A stretch of 17,425 nt of DNA, taken from contig CBDCME010000025.1 of the NCBI GenBank assembly GCA_965218865.1, forward strand, positions 1 through 17,425, in the 5' to 3' direction. Made by a program: the position numbers and the translations under genes. The notes under the pieces are model-generated. The model made no database searches. It worked only from the letters and a program-made list of their open reading frames with translations, and was not told the origin of the DNA. This stretch comes from CBDCME01 sp965218865 (GTDB lineage: Bacteria; Pseudomonadota; Alphaproteobacteria; JAAXGF01). Positions 7,454 through 15,187 of the stretch are shown here, in pieces (the stretch's first letter is position 1; the number at the start of each line of letters is the position of its first letter).

Positions 7454-8022
7454 CAGTGGGAAAAACCAGCGGCGCTGCGGTCCTTGGCGTCCGGGCCGAG
7501 ACCGAGGTACGTCTCACGAAGGTGGTCCCAAAGGGCGAGCCGCGACCAATCGGGGGTCTGAGCGATCTTGTGATCATCGGAAATGAATGGGTTCGGCAGG
7601 AATACCGTCATCTGTTGTTCGTTCCTGCCGTTGAACAAGCGCACCCCCCAGCTGGTCGGCGCGCCTTCCTGGTTCAGCTTTCGGTAGATCTCGGCCCGCG
7701 ACGTGCGCCGTTGGGCCGCGAGCTCGGGACCGCCCGGACGTTTGTCGCCGCTCTTGAATTCGCCGATACAAACGTGGAAATGCCAGGCGCCGAAGTCGAC
7801 GGTCACGTAGCCGTTCGACAGGGAGATGCGCGTCGGCGCGTTCGGGGCCGAGATTTCGTATACCGCGCCCAAGACCATGATGCCGAATCGAATGTTTCGC
7901 CAATGGTTCTCGAACAGGTCCCGATAGAGGCCGAACAGGAAATCCTCCGAGGTGTCCAGGGGGAAGACCTCCAACACACCGTGCCCGGGTTCGTCGACGG
8001 TTTTCATGACGGGCCTCGTCAT
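7453..8022 (-). CDS. Unknown 189-residue cytosolic protein, first gene of the transport operon
   Basis: I do not recognise this family with certainty. The start at 8022 is supported by a purine-rich GGGAGAAG-type ribosome site just upstream; the frame is open further (to 8364), but that part runs through the palindrome and into the FIST gene and is not protein-like. There is no signal peptide or membrane segment. Visible features are an acidic/aromatic N-terminal part (EDFLFGLYRDLFENHWRN), a central beta-rich block (SLSNGYVTVDFGAWHFHVCIG) with His81, His83 and Cys85, which could bind metal, and a C-terminal WGVRLFNGRNEQQMTVFLP stretch. The stop overlaps the binding-protein start (TGATG), so its product is made alongside the importer. 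A role with the imported ligand is inference only. Confidence 0.8.
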   Translation of the reverse strand: MTRPVMKTVDEPGHGVLEVFPLDTSEDFLFGLYRDLFENHWRNIRFGIMVLGAVYEISAPNAPTRISLSNGYVTVDFGAWHFHVCIGEFKSGDKRPGGPELAAQRRTSRAEIYRKLNQEGAPTSWGVRLFNGRNEQQMTVFLPNPFISDDHKIAQTPDWSRLALWDHLRETYLGLGPDAKDRSAAGFSH

Positions 8023-8139
8023 CTTCTCTTCTCCCGGTTTGGAGCGGCCCTCGAGAATCCCTTCGGCCGGAGCGCGCCAATCGACCGTACCATGGGGCCA
8101 GTCAATTGCGGAGGGGTGAGTGCCCTCCAAGGGCTCGAT

Positions 8140-8270
8140 GTCTGTTCGAAAATGCGCGGACGCGCATTTTTTGCGTTTGTCCCTCTCCCCCTCCCGGCCA
8201 CCCACGAGAGTATGCTGATAGGGGTGGCCGGGAGGGGGAGAGGGCCGGTGCCGCGAGTTTTCGAACAGAC
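8140..8270. repeat. 131-bp nested palindromic element
   Basis: Perfect outer arms of 13 bp (8140-8152, GTCTGTTCGAAAA, and 8258-8270) enclose perfect inner arms of 23 bp (8181-8203 and 8222-8244, pyrimidine-rich against purine-rich) around an 18-nt loop. It begins three bases after the FIST stop and ends 117 bp before the unknown transport-operon gene. It could work as a strong terminator for the FIST transcript, or be a mobile palindromic unit or MITE-like sequence. No transposase or clear target-site duplication is visible. Confidence 0.8.
8151..8172. terminator. Short GC hairpin with T run inside the palindromic element
   Basis: AATGCGCG and CGCGCATT (8151-8158 and 8161-8168) pair around a tiny centre and are followed on the + strand by a run of six T residues (8167-8172). 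On the minus strand the same hairpin is followed by only about four T. It has the form of an intrinsic terminator, but no + strand gene reads into it, so its use is uncertain. It occupies one side only of the larger palindrome. Confidence 0.4.
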
Positions 8271-8272
8271 TG

Positions 8273-9406
8273 TCAGAGAAAAAGAGAAAGCACGCCGGTG
8301 TAGGCGTAAAATCGGTCGTGGGAAATTTCGCCGCCGGCGTAGAAACCGACCAACGGAATGTCACCGATTTCTCGCTTTATTGTGCGCAGCTCCTCCGAAT
8401 TTGGACCGAAGGTGTTGGGGCCTCGGGCGAGGCAAGAGAAATACAATGCCGCCCGCGCGTTGCCGCCGGAACGCCTTTTGACCTCGCCCAGCATGCGCAC
8501 GAGATCGGCGTGCGCGGCCTTGGCGTCACGGCGGCAGAAAAACATTCTTTGTCCTTGCTCAATCGGTCCACCGATGGCGAAAAAGCGCCGCCGGACGTCG
8601 ATCCCCAAAAAATGGCACACCGTATAATCTTCCCGGTCCGACCCATCCACGATGAGAGCCGGCAGCAGGGTACTCGCCGCCCTCTGGAAGTCGGCCCGCC
8701 CCGTCTCACCGAGGTCGTCCCCAAGAACGTCGAGAGCCGGGTCGTCCAGGGTAACGACGACCTGGTCCTCGCAACAGGTGATCCGGTGGGGCGGACCGAT
8801 GGGCGTACATCCCTGGGTCAGGGCGGTGGCGACGGGTACGTGTTCCGAAAAAAGGATTCCGGAGATACCGCCGTTGATGACACGGCCGGCTACTTGCGGC
8901 TGGGCCCAGCGAGCGGAAGTCGTTCCTCCCACTAGAAAGCTGTTGTTCGTCAAAGCCAGATGGACCAGGAGCTCGGGAGCGCGCTGCTCGTCCGGCGCAC
9001 AGTGGACAATACCGAAACCGCTGACAGCCGTGCCGGGGTCGTCCCTAAACCGAACGGGTTCCCAACCGACCTCGTCTCCGCGGCTCTCGAACAGGCGGTA
9101 CGATCCCTCGGGAAAGCTCCCCAACAACACGGCGATGGCAGGCTCGTCGAAGTATTCGGTGCCGGTCGCGCAGATGCCCATACCGGTGGTGCCGACCCAG
9201 TCCGCCACCACCGTCGCCGACCTGAAAAAAGCGATGATGGCGGCGAAATTTTCGGCCAGGTCGTCGGTGACGTAGACAAATCCGACCTTGGCCGAATCAG
9301 GAATCGGATCGAGTTGGGCCGCGCACCGGCGGCTGGCGGTACGCCAGTCGGTGCCCGACGCATGGGCGAGCCGGAAATCGTTCGACGCGGTCATTCCTAT
9401 CGCCAC
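8273..9406 (-). CDS. FIST-domain sensory protein
   Basis: This 377-residue protein has the FIST_N plus FIST_C architecture, a small-ligand sensing module found alone or in signal-transduction proteins. The C-terminal block ALYFSCLARGPNTFGP ... EIGDIPLVGFYAGGEIS ... YAYTGVLSLFL is diagnostic. The N-terminal FRLAHASGTDW, VFVYVTDDLAEN-like and NSFLVGGTTSAR segments fit FIST_N. There is no signal peptide or output domain, so it probably acts in the cytosol through a partner. The frame begins at a GTG (9406), ten bases after the glycosyltransferase stop; an ATG at 9394 is an equally possible start and neither has a good ribosome site. It is probably co-transcribed with the glycosyltransferase gene. 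The nested palindrome follows its stop. Confidence 0.88.
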   Translation of the reverse strand: MAIGMTASNDFRLAHASGTDWRTASRRCAAQLDPIPDSAKVGFVYVTDDLAENFAAIIAFFRSATVVADWVGTTGMGICATGTEYFDEPAIAVLLGSFPEGSYRLFESRGDEVGWEPVRFRDDPGTAVSGFGIVHCAPDEQRAPELLVHLALTNNSFLVGGTTSARWAQPQVAGRVINGGISGILFSEHVPVATALTQGCTPIGPPHRITCCEDQVVVTLDDPALDVLGDDLGETGRADFQRAASTLLPALIVDGSDREDYTVCHFLGIDVRRRFFAIGGPIEQGQRMFFCRRDAKAAHADLVRMLGEVKRRSGGNARAALYFSCLARGPNTFGPNSEELRTIKREIGDIPLVGFYAGGEISHDRFYAYTGVLSLFL

Positions 9407-9416
9407 ACGATCAAAT

Positions 9417-10713
9417 TTATTTGGCCTTTCGCGTTCTTCGCGAAGGCCGTTTCCTTCCAGTGGGCCGCCCGGGCCGAACCCCGGGGCCGGTTTTCCTCGG
9501 CAGTCGTCCGGATGCGAGGTCGTTCAGAATGGCGAGCTGTTTGGGCAGGCACTTCGACAATTCATAGCGGGCCACGATAGGTCCTACGCGCGCGCGGATT
9601 TGCGCCATCCCGTCGGGATGGTCGAGAACGTCGTCGACACGGTCGGCTATGGCGTCTGGCGAGAAAAAATCGACGAGAAGGCCGTTTTTCCCATCCTCGA
9701 TGACCTCGGCGACCGGTGCCGTATTCGAGCCGACCACCAGACATCCCGCGGCCATCGCTTCCAACATCGACCACGAGAGTACGAAGGGCACGGTCAAATA
9801 TACGTGGACCGACGAGATTTGAAGGATTTTGATAAAGTTGTTGTAGGGCACCTGGCCGAGGAAATGGACCCGCCCGGGATCGATTTCGACTTCGGCGAGT
9901 ATGCGCTTGCGCCAGCTATCCCCCTCGGGCAGCTGGGCGCCGTAGCTGACGCTGTCGGCGCCGACGACGAAGCGCCTGGCAGTTGGGGCGCCGCCGGCAA
10001 ATCTCACCGAGCGCCCGCATAAAGGAAGGAAAACCTCGATAAGGCTCCAGGTTGCGGGCGACGTACGTGATCACCTCGTCTCCCGCGCCAAGGGCGAGGC
10101 CGTTGTCGAGCATGAACGTGGTTTCGCGGTTCGGGGCCGCGACAGTGGTGTCGATACCGTCGTGAATGATCGAGATCTTGTGCCGATACTCCCGCGGGAG
10201 CTGCTCGTGCTGCCACTTCGTCGGGGCGATGCCCCAGTCGCAACTTTCGAGACTCAGGAGATTTGTGGTGTTCTTGGTACGGATTCGGGCCACGTCGTCG
10301 AAACGTGGCCGACGATCGGGGTCGAAATCGACGTCGGAACCGAAAGCTCTGTAATAGAACTCGAAGAGGTTGACTAACGGAGACTGTGGATAGACGTCCT
10401 TTATATACAAGGATTCGCCCCAGCCCGGGTGGGCGTAAATGACGTCGGGGACGAAACCTCGTTTCTTGAGCGCCACCGCGACTCGGGCCACCGCTTGGCC
10501 GAACAGGACCGCCTTTTCCAGGGGGTGGATATAGTGGTGGGTGGATTTCGCCGGTTCGCGGCGGAGGTCGTAGACGATTTTCCGCACCCCGGGAATCTCG
10601 ACTTCCTTGCGCCGGGTCACGAATACGACCTGATTTTTGGGGTCGGCGCCGAGCTTCCGGGCAAGATGCTTGTACTGGCCGGGGAAATTCTGATGAACAA
10701 AGAGACTTTTCAT
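9417..10713 (-). pseudogene. GT4-family glycosyltransferase gene with a single-base frameshift
   Basis: The gene is a GT-B fold family 4 glycosyltransferase. The N-terminal part (10713 to about 9973) opens with MKSLFVHQNFPGQYKHLARKL and carries SIIHDGIDT and ITYVARNLEPYRGF. The C-terminal part (about 9971 to 9417) continues in another frame with FVVGADSVSYG, VHFLGQVPYNNF and the donor-site segment SMLEAMAAGCLVVGS..APVAEVI. Family order requires NCQA to run directly into FVVGAD; this is restored by removing one base near 9972. The total length, 1297 nt, becomes 432 codons after that correction. It may be a real null allele, a sequence error or, less likely, a frameshifting site. Expressed as read, the protein would stop soon after the acceptor domain. 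Confidence 0.86.
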
Positions 10714-10865
10714 TGGGCTGAGGAAATATGACTCACGTAATGGGCTTCCATGCTGGGCGCGGTTGGTGCCGCCTTTCCAGACCGGTGGTCAGCCGCGTCG
10801 GAGCGCGAGCCTCAACGTTCACCCCTATCGCGCCAGTGAAAGGGTGCGCGGATTTCTCCGTCGAT

Positions 10866-10881
10866 GCAAGCTGTAGCTTGC
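10866..10881. promoter_or_regulatory. 16-bp perfect palindrome upstream of the hemA promoter
   Basis: GCAAGCT-GT-AGCTTGC is a perfect inverted repeat centred about 40 bp upstream of the -35 hexamer of hemA, near -75 from the inferred transcription start. Its size and position suit a dimeric regulator. It does not match FNR (TTGAT-N4-ATCAA), and I cannot name the protein. It also lies 153 bp upstream of the divergent glycosyltransferase gene. Confidence 0.5.
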
Positions 10882-10913
10882 CGATCAGTCTCGAACCGAC
10901 TTTTCACCTTGTT

Positions 10914-10942
10914 TTGACCGTTGTTTCCAAAGCTATTATATT
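10914..10942 (+). promoter_or_regulatory. Sigma-70-type promoter of hemA
   Basis: TTGACC (10914-10919) and TATATT (10937-10942) are separated by 17 bp, a strong match to the housekeeping consensus within an AT-richer patch. The inferred start is near 10949, giving an untranslated leader of about 90 nt. The 327-bp region from 10714 to 11040 is divergent (glycosyltransferase on -, hemA on +); I found no similarly good promoter for the minus strand. Confidence 0.65.
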
Positions 10943-10990
10943 CCATAAGAACGCATGTTCCTCGCTTTCGGGCCGGGACGGTCGGGTGCG

Positions 10991-11034
10991 TTGGGTTCGG
11001 CATCGCGAACCAAGATTCGACGTTGGGAGGAGGA
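10991..11034 (+). promoter_or_regulatory. hemA leader hairpin and strong ribosome-binding site
   Basis: In the hemA leader TTGGGTTCG (10991-10999) can pair with CGAACCAA (11006-11013) with one bulged G. Just after it GGGAGGAGGA (11025-11034) is a near-perfect Shine-Dalgarno sequence with a six-base gap to the ATG at 11041. The ribosome site decides this start over an in-frame ATG at 10921. The hairpin does not cover the ribosome site, so any regulatory role is speculative. Confidence 0.55.
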
Positions 11035-11040
11035 CGTCTC

Positions 11041-12252
11041 ATGGACTATGAGGGCTTTTTTGCCGAAAAAGTGGCCGGTCTCAAGAACGAGGGCCGTTAC
11101 CGAATTTTCGCCGACTTGGCGCGTTCGGCCGGGCGCTTCCCCATGGCCACGAATCACGGCGCCGCGGGCGAGAAGGAGATCGTTGTCTGGTGCAGCAACG
11201 ATTACTTAGGCATGGGGCAGAATTCCTTCGTTACCGAGGCCATGCGGGAGGCGGTACGGCGCCATGGCGCCGGTGCCGGCGGTACCCGCAACATTTCGGG
11301 GACTTCCCATCCCCTCGTGATGCTCGAAAAGGAGATTGCCGAGCTCCACGGCAAGCCGTCGGCGTTGGTTTTCACCTCGGGGTACATCGCCAACGAAGCC
11401 TCTCTCGGCACGCTGGCGTCGCTGTTGCCCGGCTGTGTGATATTTTCCGATGCCAAGAACCACGCCTCCATGATCCACGGTATCCGGAGCAGCCGGGCGG
11501 AAAAGCGGATATTCCGGCATAGCGATCCGGAACACCTCGAGGCGCTGTTGCGGGAGGCCGATCCCGACGCCCCCAAGCTGATCGCCTTCGAATCGGTTTA
11601 TTCCATGGACGGCGATATCGCGCCGATCGCCGAAATCTGCGACCTCGCCGATCGCTACGGCGCCATGACCTATCTCGACGAAGTACACGCCGTTGGTTTG
11701 TATGGGCCGCGCGGTGGCGGTATCGCCGAAAAACGTGGTTTGATGGATCGCGTCACGGTGATCAACGGCACCTTGGCCAAGGCTTACGGCGTCATGGGCG
11801 GTTACATCGCCGCGTCTCCCGGGATCATCGACGCGGTCCGCAGCTTCGCCTCGAGTTTCATCTTCACGACCGCCCTGCCACCCGGTGTGGCCGCGGGTGC
11901 CCTCGCTTCGGTCCGCCACCTCAAGCTCAGTTCGGCCGAGCGTGAACGCCACCAGGAACGCGCGGCAACCCTCAAACGGCGTCTCGCCGAGGCCGAGCTC
12001 CCGGTGATCGATACCCCAAGTCACATCGTCCCGATAATTGTCGGCGACCCGGTCAAGTGCAAACAGGTGACCGACGTGCTCCTGTCGGAGTTCGGAATTT
12101 ATATCCAGCCCATCAACTATCCAACCGTGCCCCGGGGAACCGAGCGCCTCCGCATCACGCCCAATCCCTATCACACGGATGAATTGATGGACGATCTGGT
12201 GGCCGCGCTGGCGACGATTTGGCGCCGCTTGGAGCTTCCCCTGGCGGCCTAA
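11041..12252 (+). CDS. hemA: 5-aminolevulinate synthase
   Basis: This 403-residue PLP enzyme of the alpha-oxoamine synthase family condenses glycine with succinyl-CoA to 5-aminolevulinate, the first step of haem, cobalamin and (where present) bacteriochlorophyll synthesis by the C4 route typical of Alphaproteobacteria. Visible are WCSNDYLGM near 50, GTRNISGT at 81-88, the PLP-stacking His in KNHASMIHG (about 141), DEVHAVGLYG with Asp213 and His216, and the Schiff-base lysine in NGTLAKAYGVMGG (Lys247). Length is normal. Its own promoter and strong ribosome site lie upstream. It is tail to tail with nadK, with only 14 bp between stops. Confidence 0.97.
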   Translation: MDYEGFFAEKVAGLKNEGRYRIFADLARSAGRFPMATNHGAAGEKEIVVWCSNDYLGMGQNSFVTEAMREAVRRHGAGAGGTRNISGTSHPLVMLEKEIAELHGKPSALVFTSGYIANEASLGTLASLLPGCVIFSDAKNHASMIHGIRSSRAEKRIFRHSDPEHLEALLREADPDAPKLIAFESVYSMDGDIAPIAEICDLADRYGAMTYLDEVHAVGLYGPRGGGIAEKRGLMDRVTVINGTLAKAYGVMGGYIAASPGIIDAVRSFASSFIFTTALPPGVAAGALASVRHLKLSSAERERHQERAATLKRRLAEAELPVIDTPSHIVPIIVGDPVKCKQVTDVLLSEFGIYIQPINYPTVPRGTERLRITPNPYHTDELMDDLVAALATIWRRLELPLAA

Positions 12253-12266
12253 CGGGGACCGGCCCC

Positions 12267-13034
12267 TTAGGGTGTGAACTGCTCGTGCAGAATTCGCTCC
12301 TCGAGGTTGTGCTCGGCGTCAAAGAGAAGGTTCAGGTTGAGTTTTCTGTCCTCGTACACTTCGACACTCGCGACCTGACGGACTTCCGCGTAATCGGCCA
12401 CGGCACTAACGGGCCGCTTCATGGATTCGAGAACCTCGAAGCGCACGTTTGCTTCCGACGGCAACAGGGCGCCGCGCCAGCGGCGAGGCCGGAAGGCGCT
12501 TATCGGAGTCAGGGCCAAAACCTGCGCCCCTACCGGGACGATCGGCCCATGGGCCGATAAGTTGTAGGCGGTGCTGCCCGCCGGCGTTGAAAGAAGAACA
12601 CCATCGCAAAACAATTCCGGTACCCGTTCGGTTCCGTCGATGCTGACCCGAATCTTTGCCGCTTGGCGGGTTTCGCGAAGCAGCGAAACTTCGTTGATGG
12701 CAAGCGCTTCGTGACGTGATCTGCCGGCGCCCTCGGCGATCATGCGCAATGGGTGAAGAACCGTGAGTTCACATTTTTCCAGCCGCTCCATCAGACCGTC
12801 TTCGCGATAGCCGTTCATCAGAAAGCCGACCGTCCCCCTGTGCATCCCGTAAATCGGGACGTTCCGGTTGATGAAGCGATGAAGCGTTTCAAGCATGAAC
12901 CCGTCGCCGCCCAAGGCGACGATCACATCGGAGGTTTCAGGATCGTATTTGCCGTAACGTTTCTGCATCTTTTTCGCGGCCCGTTTCGCCTTTGGCGTCT
13001 CGCTGGCGACGAATCCAACCGAATTGAATTTCAT
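12267..13034 (-). CDS. nadK: NAD kinase
   Basis: This 255-residue enzyme phosphorylates NAD to NADP. It has the GGDG catalytic motif at 42-45 (VALGGDGFMLETLH), the NE pair at 114-115 (AINEVSLLR) and the glycine-rich TPAGSTAYN at 150-158. It is of the short form usual in Alphaproteobacteria, lacking an N-terminal extension. The ATG at 13034 has a G-rich GGGGGGA ribosome site six bases upstream. It follows moaA in the same direction after 107 bp and may be co-transcribed with it. Confidence 0.95.
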   Translation of the reverse strand: MKFNSVGFVASETPKAKRAAKKMQKRYGKYDPETSDVIVALGGDGFMLETLHRFINRNVPIYGMHRGTVGFLMNGYREDGLMERLEKCELTVLHPLRMIAEGAGRSRHEALAINEVSLLRETRQAAKIRVSIDGTERVPELFCDGVLLSTPAGSTAYNLSAHGPIVPVGAQVLALTPISAFRPRRWRGALLPSEANVRFEVLESMKRPVSAVADYAEVRQVASVEVYEDRKLNLNLLFDAEHNLEERILHEQFTP

Positions 13035-13141
13035 GCGGGTCCCCCCTATTCGCTGATGGCCAAATGCCGTCCGGCACGCCGAGTGGCCTGGGCCGTGTAC
13101 CTCATTCCGATCGTGTTACTCTCCCGCGCTGGTTCCCGGCC

Positions 13142-14125
13142 TCAGCCGCCGGTAACACTCATGTGGCGCGCGAGCGCCGGGTGTCCGCGGTCGATGACGA
13201 AATCATGGCCGAAGGGTTTCCGGTCTATCGCTTTCCGGACCGCCCAGATTATCGGCGCATCGTCCTCGCTCGACCTCAGAATCGCTCGCAGATCGGCGTG
13301 GTTCTCCTGTCCAAGGCACATATACAGCTTGCCCGTACAAGTCAAACGTACACGATTGCAATCAGCGCAAAAGTTATGGCTCATCGGGGTGATGAATCCG
13401 ATGCGACCTCCGGTCTCCGAGACGATGGCGTAGCGCGCCGGGCCGCCGGTCCGATCGGATACCTCGCGCAATGTCCACCGTTCGCGGAGCCGGGTACGGA
13501 CGAGCGACAGAGGTAAATATTGCTCGCGGCGATCGGCTTCGACCGTTCCCAGGGGCATCGTTTCGATCAAGGTAAGGTCGAATCCGTGATCGCCGCACCA
13601 GCGGACGAAGTCGTCGATCTCATCCTCGTTGACGCCGCGCAGGGCCACGAAGTTTATCTTCACGCTCAGTCCGGCTTTCGTTGCCGCCGCTATTCCGGAA
13701 AGTACCTTGTCGATGTCGCCCCCGCGGGTGACGGCGCGGTATCGCTCGGTGTTCAAGGTATCGAGCGAGATGTTCACGCGGCGCACACCGCAGTCGTAAA
13801 GCGGTGCGGCGAAGCGTGCGAGTAGGCTTCCGTTGGTTGTCAGCGTCAACTCGTCCAGGTCGCCCGACGAGAGGTGGCGGCCAAGATCCCGGAAAAGACC
13901 AATCACGTCGCGGCGAACGAGGGGTTCTCCGCCCGTGAGGCGCAGCTTGCGCACGCCGAGGCCGATGAACACGCCGCAAAGCCGATCGATCTCCTCAAGC
14001 GTGAGGACATCGGCCTTGGGCAGGAAGGTCATATTCTCCGACATGCAATAGACGCACCGCAGATCGCAGCGGTCGGTGACTGATACGCGCAAATAGGTGA
14101 CGAGCCGTCCAAATGAGTCGATCAT
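13142..14125 (-). CDS. moaA: GTP 3',8-cyclase MoaA (molybdenum cofactor synthesis)
   Basis: This 327-residue radical SAM enzyme converts GTP to 3',8-cyclo-7,8-dihydro-GTP, the first step of molybdopterin synthesis. The SAM cluster is Cys20-x3-Cys24-x2-Cys27 in TDRCDLRCVYCM, with GGEP at 65-68. The second, substrate-binding cluster is Cys253-x2-Cys256-x13-Cys270 (FCADCNRVRLTC...MC). The protein ends in the Gly-Gly tail required for activity. The start MIDSFGRLVTYLRVS is the family consensus. The partner moaC and other mo genes are not in the window. Confidence 0.97.
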   Translation of the reverse strand: MIDSFGRLVTYLRVSVTDRCDLRCVYCMSENMTFLPKADVLTLEEIDRLCGVFIGLGVRKLRLTGGEPLVRRDVIGLFRDLGRHLSSGDLDELTLTTNGSLLARFAAPLYDCGVRRVNISLDTLNTERYRAVTRGGDIDKVLSGIAAATKAGLSVKINFVALRGVNEDEIDDFVRWCGDHGFDLTLIETMPLGTVEADRREQYLPLSLVRTRLRERWTLREVSDRTGGPARYAIVSETGGRIGFITPMSHNFCADCNRVRLTCTGKLYMCLGQENHADLRAILRSSEDDAPIIWAVRKAIDRKPFGHDFVIDRGHPALARHMSVTGG

Positions 14126-14410
14126 GACAAAGCAAAGAGTGTCGTCAAAAGGCTACGTCAACCACGGTAGCACATTACCGAATGCCCGCCCAACCGGTAT
14201 GCGTGGCCGTCAATGGATTTTCGAATTTTCCACCCGTTCAGCCTCGACGACTATCGCTCGTGACGTTCGGTGGTACAAATGGTCGAGGAAGTCCGCCGCC
14301 AATCGATCGCCGCTGGCCAGCGCGACGAGATAAAGGTTGGCGACAGGCAGGCACGGTTTCGAATTTAAAACCGAGATGAAACGAAATGTCGAAGTCGAAG
14401 CACCCTGGTG
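14126..14410. other. Intergenic region between moaA and the ankyrin gene
   Basis: This 285-bp stretch is less GC-rich than its surroundings and has no gene I can support. On the minus strand the frame of the ankyrin gene stays open for 66 codons past its TAA, to a TGA at 14210-14212, without an ATG or GTG start. The predicted stretch contains NLYLVALASGDRLAADFLDHLYHR-like sequence (14344 downward) that reads like protein. A CGGTTT/AAACCG stem-loop lies near 14353-14372. The moaA promoter should also lie here, but I see no good -35/-10 pair. Confidence 0.35.
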
Positions 14411-14863
14411 TTACTCCCCGCCGTGTTGTTTGAGGAATTCGACAATCTCTACAAATTCCTTGAAGCCGATCGCCAATTTTACGCTCGCCAAGCGCAACGG
14501 CGTCATACCCACGGCATCCTTGGCGTTCACGTCGGCATTCATGCGGACGAGGTATCGGACCACATCCGCATGTCCACGGTACGCGGCGAGGTGCAGGGGC
14601 GTAAGGCCTCCGTTGATATTTTCGACCCCGATGTCGGCGCCGCTATCGACCAGCAGGGTGACGACCGGCAGATGTCCCTTGTGGACGGCCTTATGCAAGG
14701 GTGAGTCGCCGAATATGTTTTTCGCGTTCAAGTCGGCACCGGCTTCAATGAATTCACGGACCAAATCGACGTCGCCATTTTCGGCCGCTTCGTGCAGACT
14801 CGCGGCCAGGACATCGCTGGCGACGCCATGGCTCAGGACCAACAGAACGACGAGGTGGCGCAT
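14411..14863 (-). CDS. Exported ankyrin-repeat protein
   Basis: This 150-residue protein has an N-terminal signal-like segment (MRHLVVLLVLSHGVASDVLAA, cleavage probably after residue 20 or 21) followed by about four ankyrin repeats. SLHEAAENGDVDLVREFIEAGADLNAKN, GDSPLHKAVHKGHLPVVTLLVDSGADIG, GLTPLHLAAYRGHADVVRYLVRMNADVNAKD and GMTPLRLASVKLAIG each start a repeat. Ankyrin repeats bind protein partners; the partner is unknown and the location would be periplasmic. There is no strong ribosome site, and the gene starts 30 bp after the DUF3553-like stop in the same frame, so it is probably translated from the same transcript. Confidence 0.87.
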   Translation of the reverse strand: MRHLVVLLVLSHGVASDVLAASLHEAAENGDVDLVREFIEAGADLNAKNIFGDSPLHKAVHKGHLPVVTLLVDSGADIGVENINGGLTPLHLAAYRGHADVVRYLVRMNADVNAKDAVGMTPLRLASVKLAIGFKEFVEIVEFLKQHGGE

Positions 14864-14893
14864 GAACCGCAGCCTGAAAATGTTCTCACCCAG

Positions 14894-15070
14894 TTAAACG
14901 ACCTCCTCGATCAAGGTCAGTTCGACAATATCGCCGTTAATCACGATCTTACCCACGTTTTCGAAATTGACGGTGATACGATTCTCGATCACGGACTGCA
15001 CTTGGCCCAGACCCCAGTCCGACTGCGTCGGGTGGTGGACCAAGGCGCCGGGTACCAACCGTGGATCCAT
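14894..15070 (-). CDS. Small DUF3553-like protein (58 residues)
   Basis: This short gene encodes 58 residues, beginning MDPRLVPGALVHHPTQSDWG and continuing LGQVQSVIENRITVNFENVG, then KIVINGDIVELTLIEEVV. The pattern of a GxxVxHPxxxDWGxGQVQS segment followed by VNFExxGKxVI is that of the DUF3553 family, small proteins common in Alphaproteobacteria that resemble a beta-barrel, CarD-like or Tudor-like fold. Function is unknown. The start has a good GGAG site seven bases upstream and a consensus -10 box about 27 bp upstream. It heads a two-gene unit with the ankyrin gene and is divergent from chpT. Confidence 0.88.
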   Translation of the reverse strand: MDPRLVPGALVHHPTQSDWGLGQVQSVIENRITVNFENVGKIVINGDIVELTLIEEVV

Positions 15071-15096
15071 GGTAATTCTCCGTTGCTCCGCCTAGT

Positions 15097-15102
15097 ATTA
15101 TA
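15097..15102 (-). promoter_or_regulatory. -10 box of the DUF3553-ankyrin unit
   Basis: On the minus strand this is a perfect TATAAT, 26 bp before the ATG at 15070, giving a leader of about 20 nt. No good -35 stands 17 or 18 bp upstream (TGCCAC at best), so the promoter may need an activator. It lies in the 117-bp divergent region shared with chpT, where AACCGGTT (15142-15149) is an 8-bp palindrome. Confidence 0.5.
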
Positions 15103-15187
15103 AGAGCGTGGGAGATGAACGTGGCATTTAAACCAGCATTGAACCGGTTTGCGGTCGCGGGGCGTGCTCTTCGAAGGGGAAGCTCAC

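Noticed and set aside
8023..8139. Possible cobalamin riboswitch or promoter before the transport operon
   Set aside because: I saw no B12-box-like conserved core, and the only -35-like TTGACT has no acceptable -10 at the right distance.
15071..15187. CtrA binding site near chpT
   Set aside because: No TTAA-N7-TTAA pair is present; isolated AT-rich patches are not enough.
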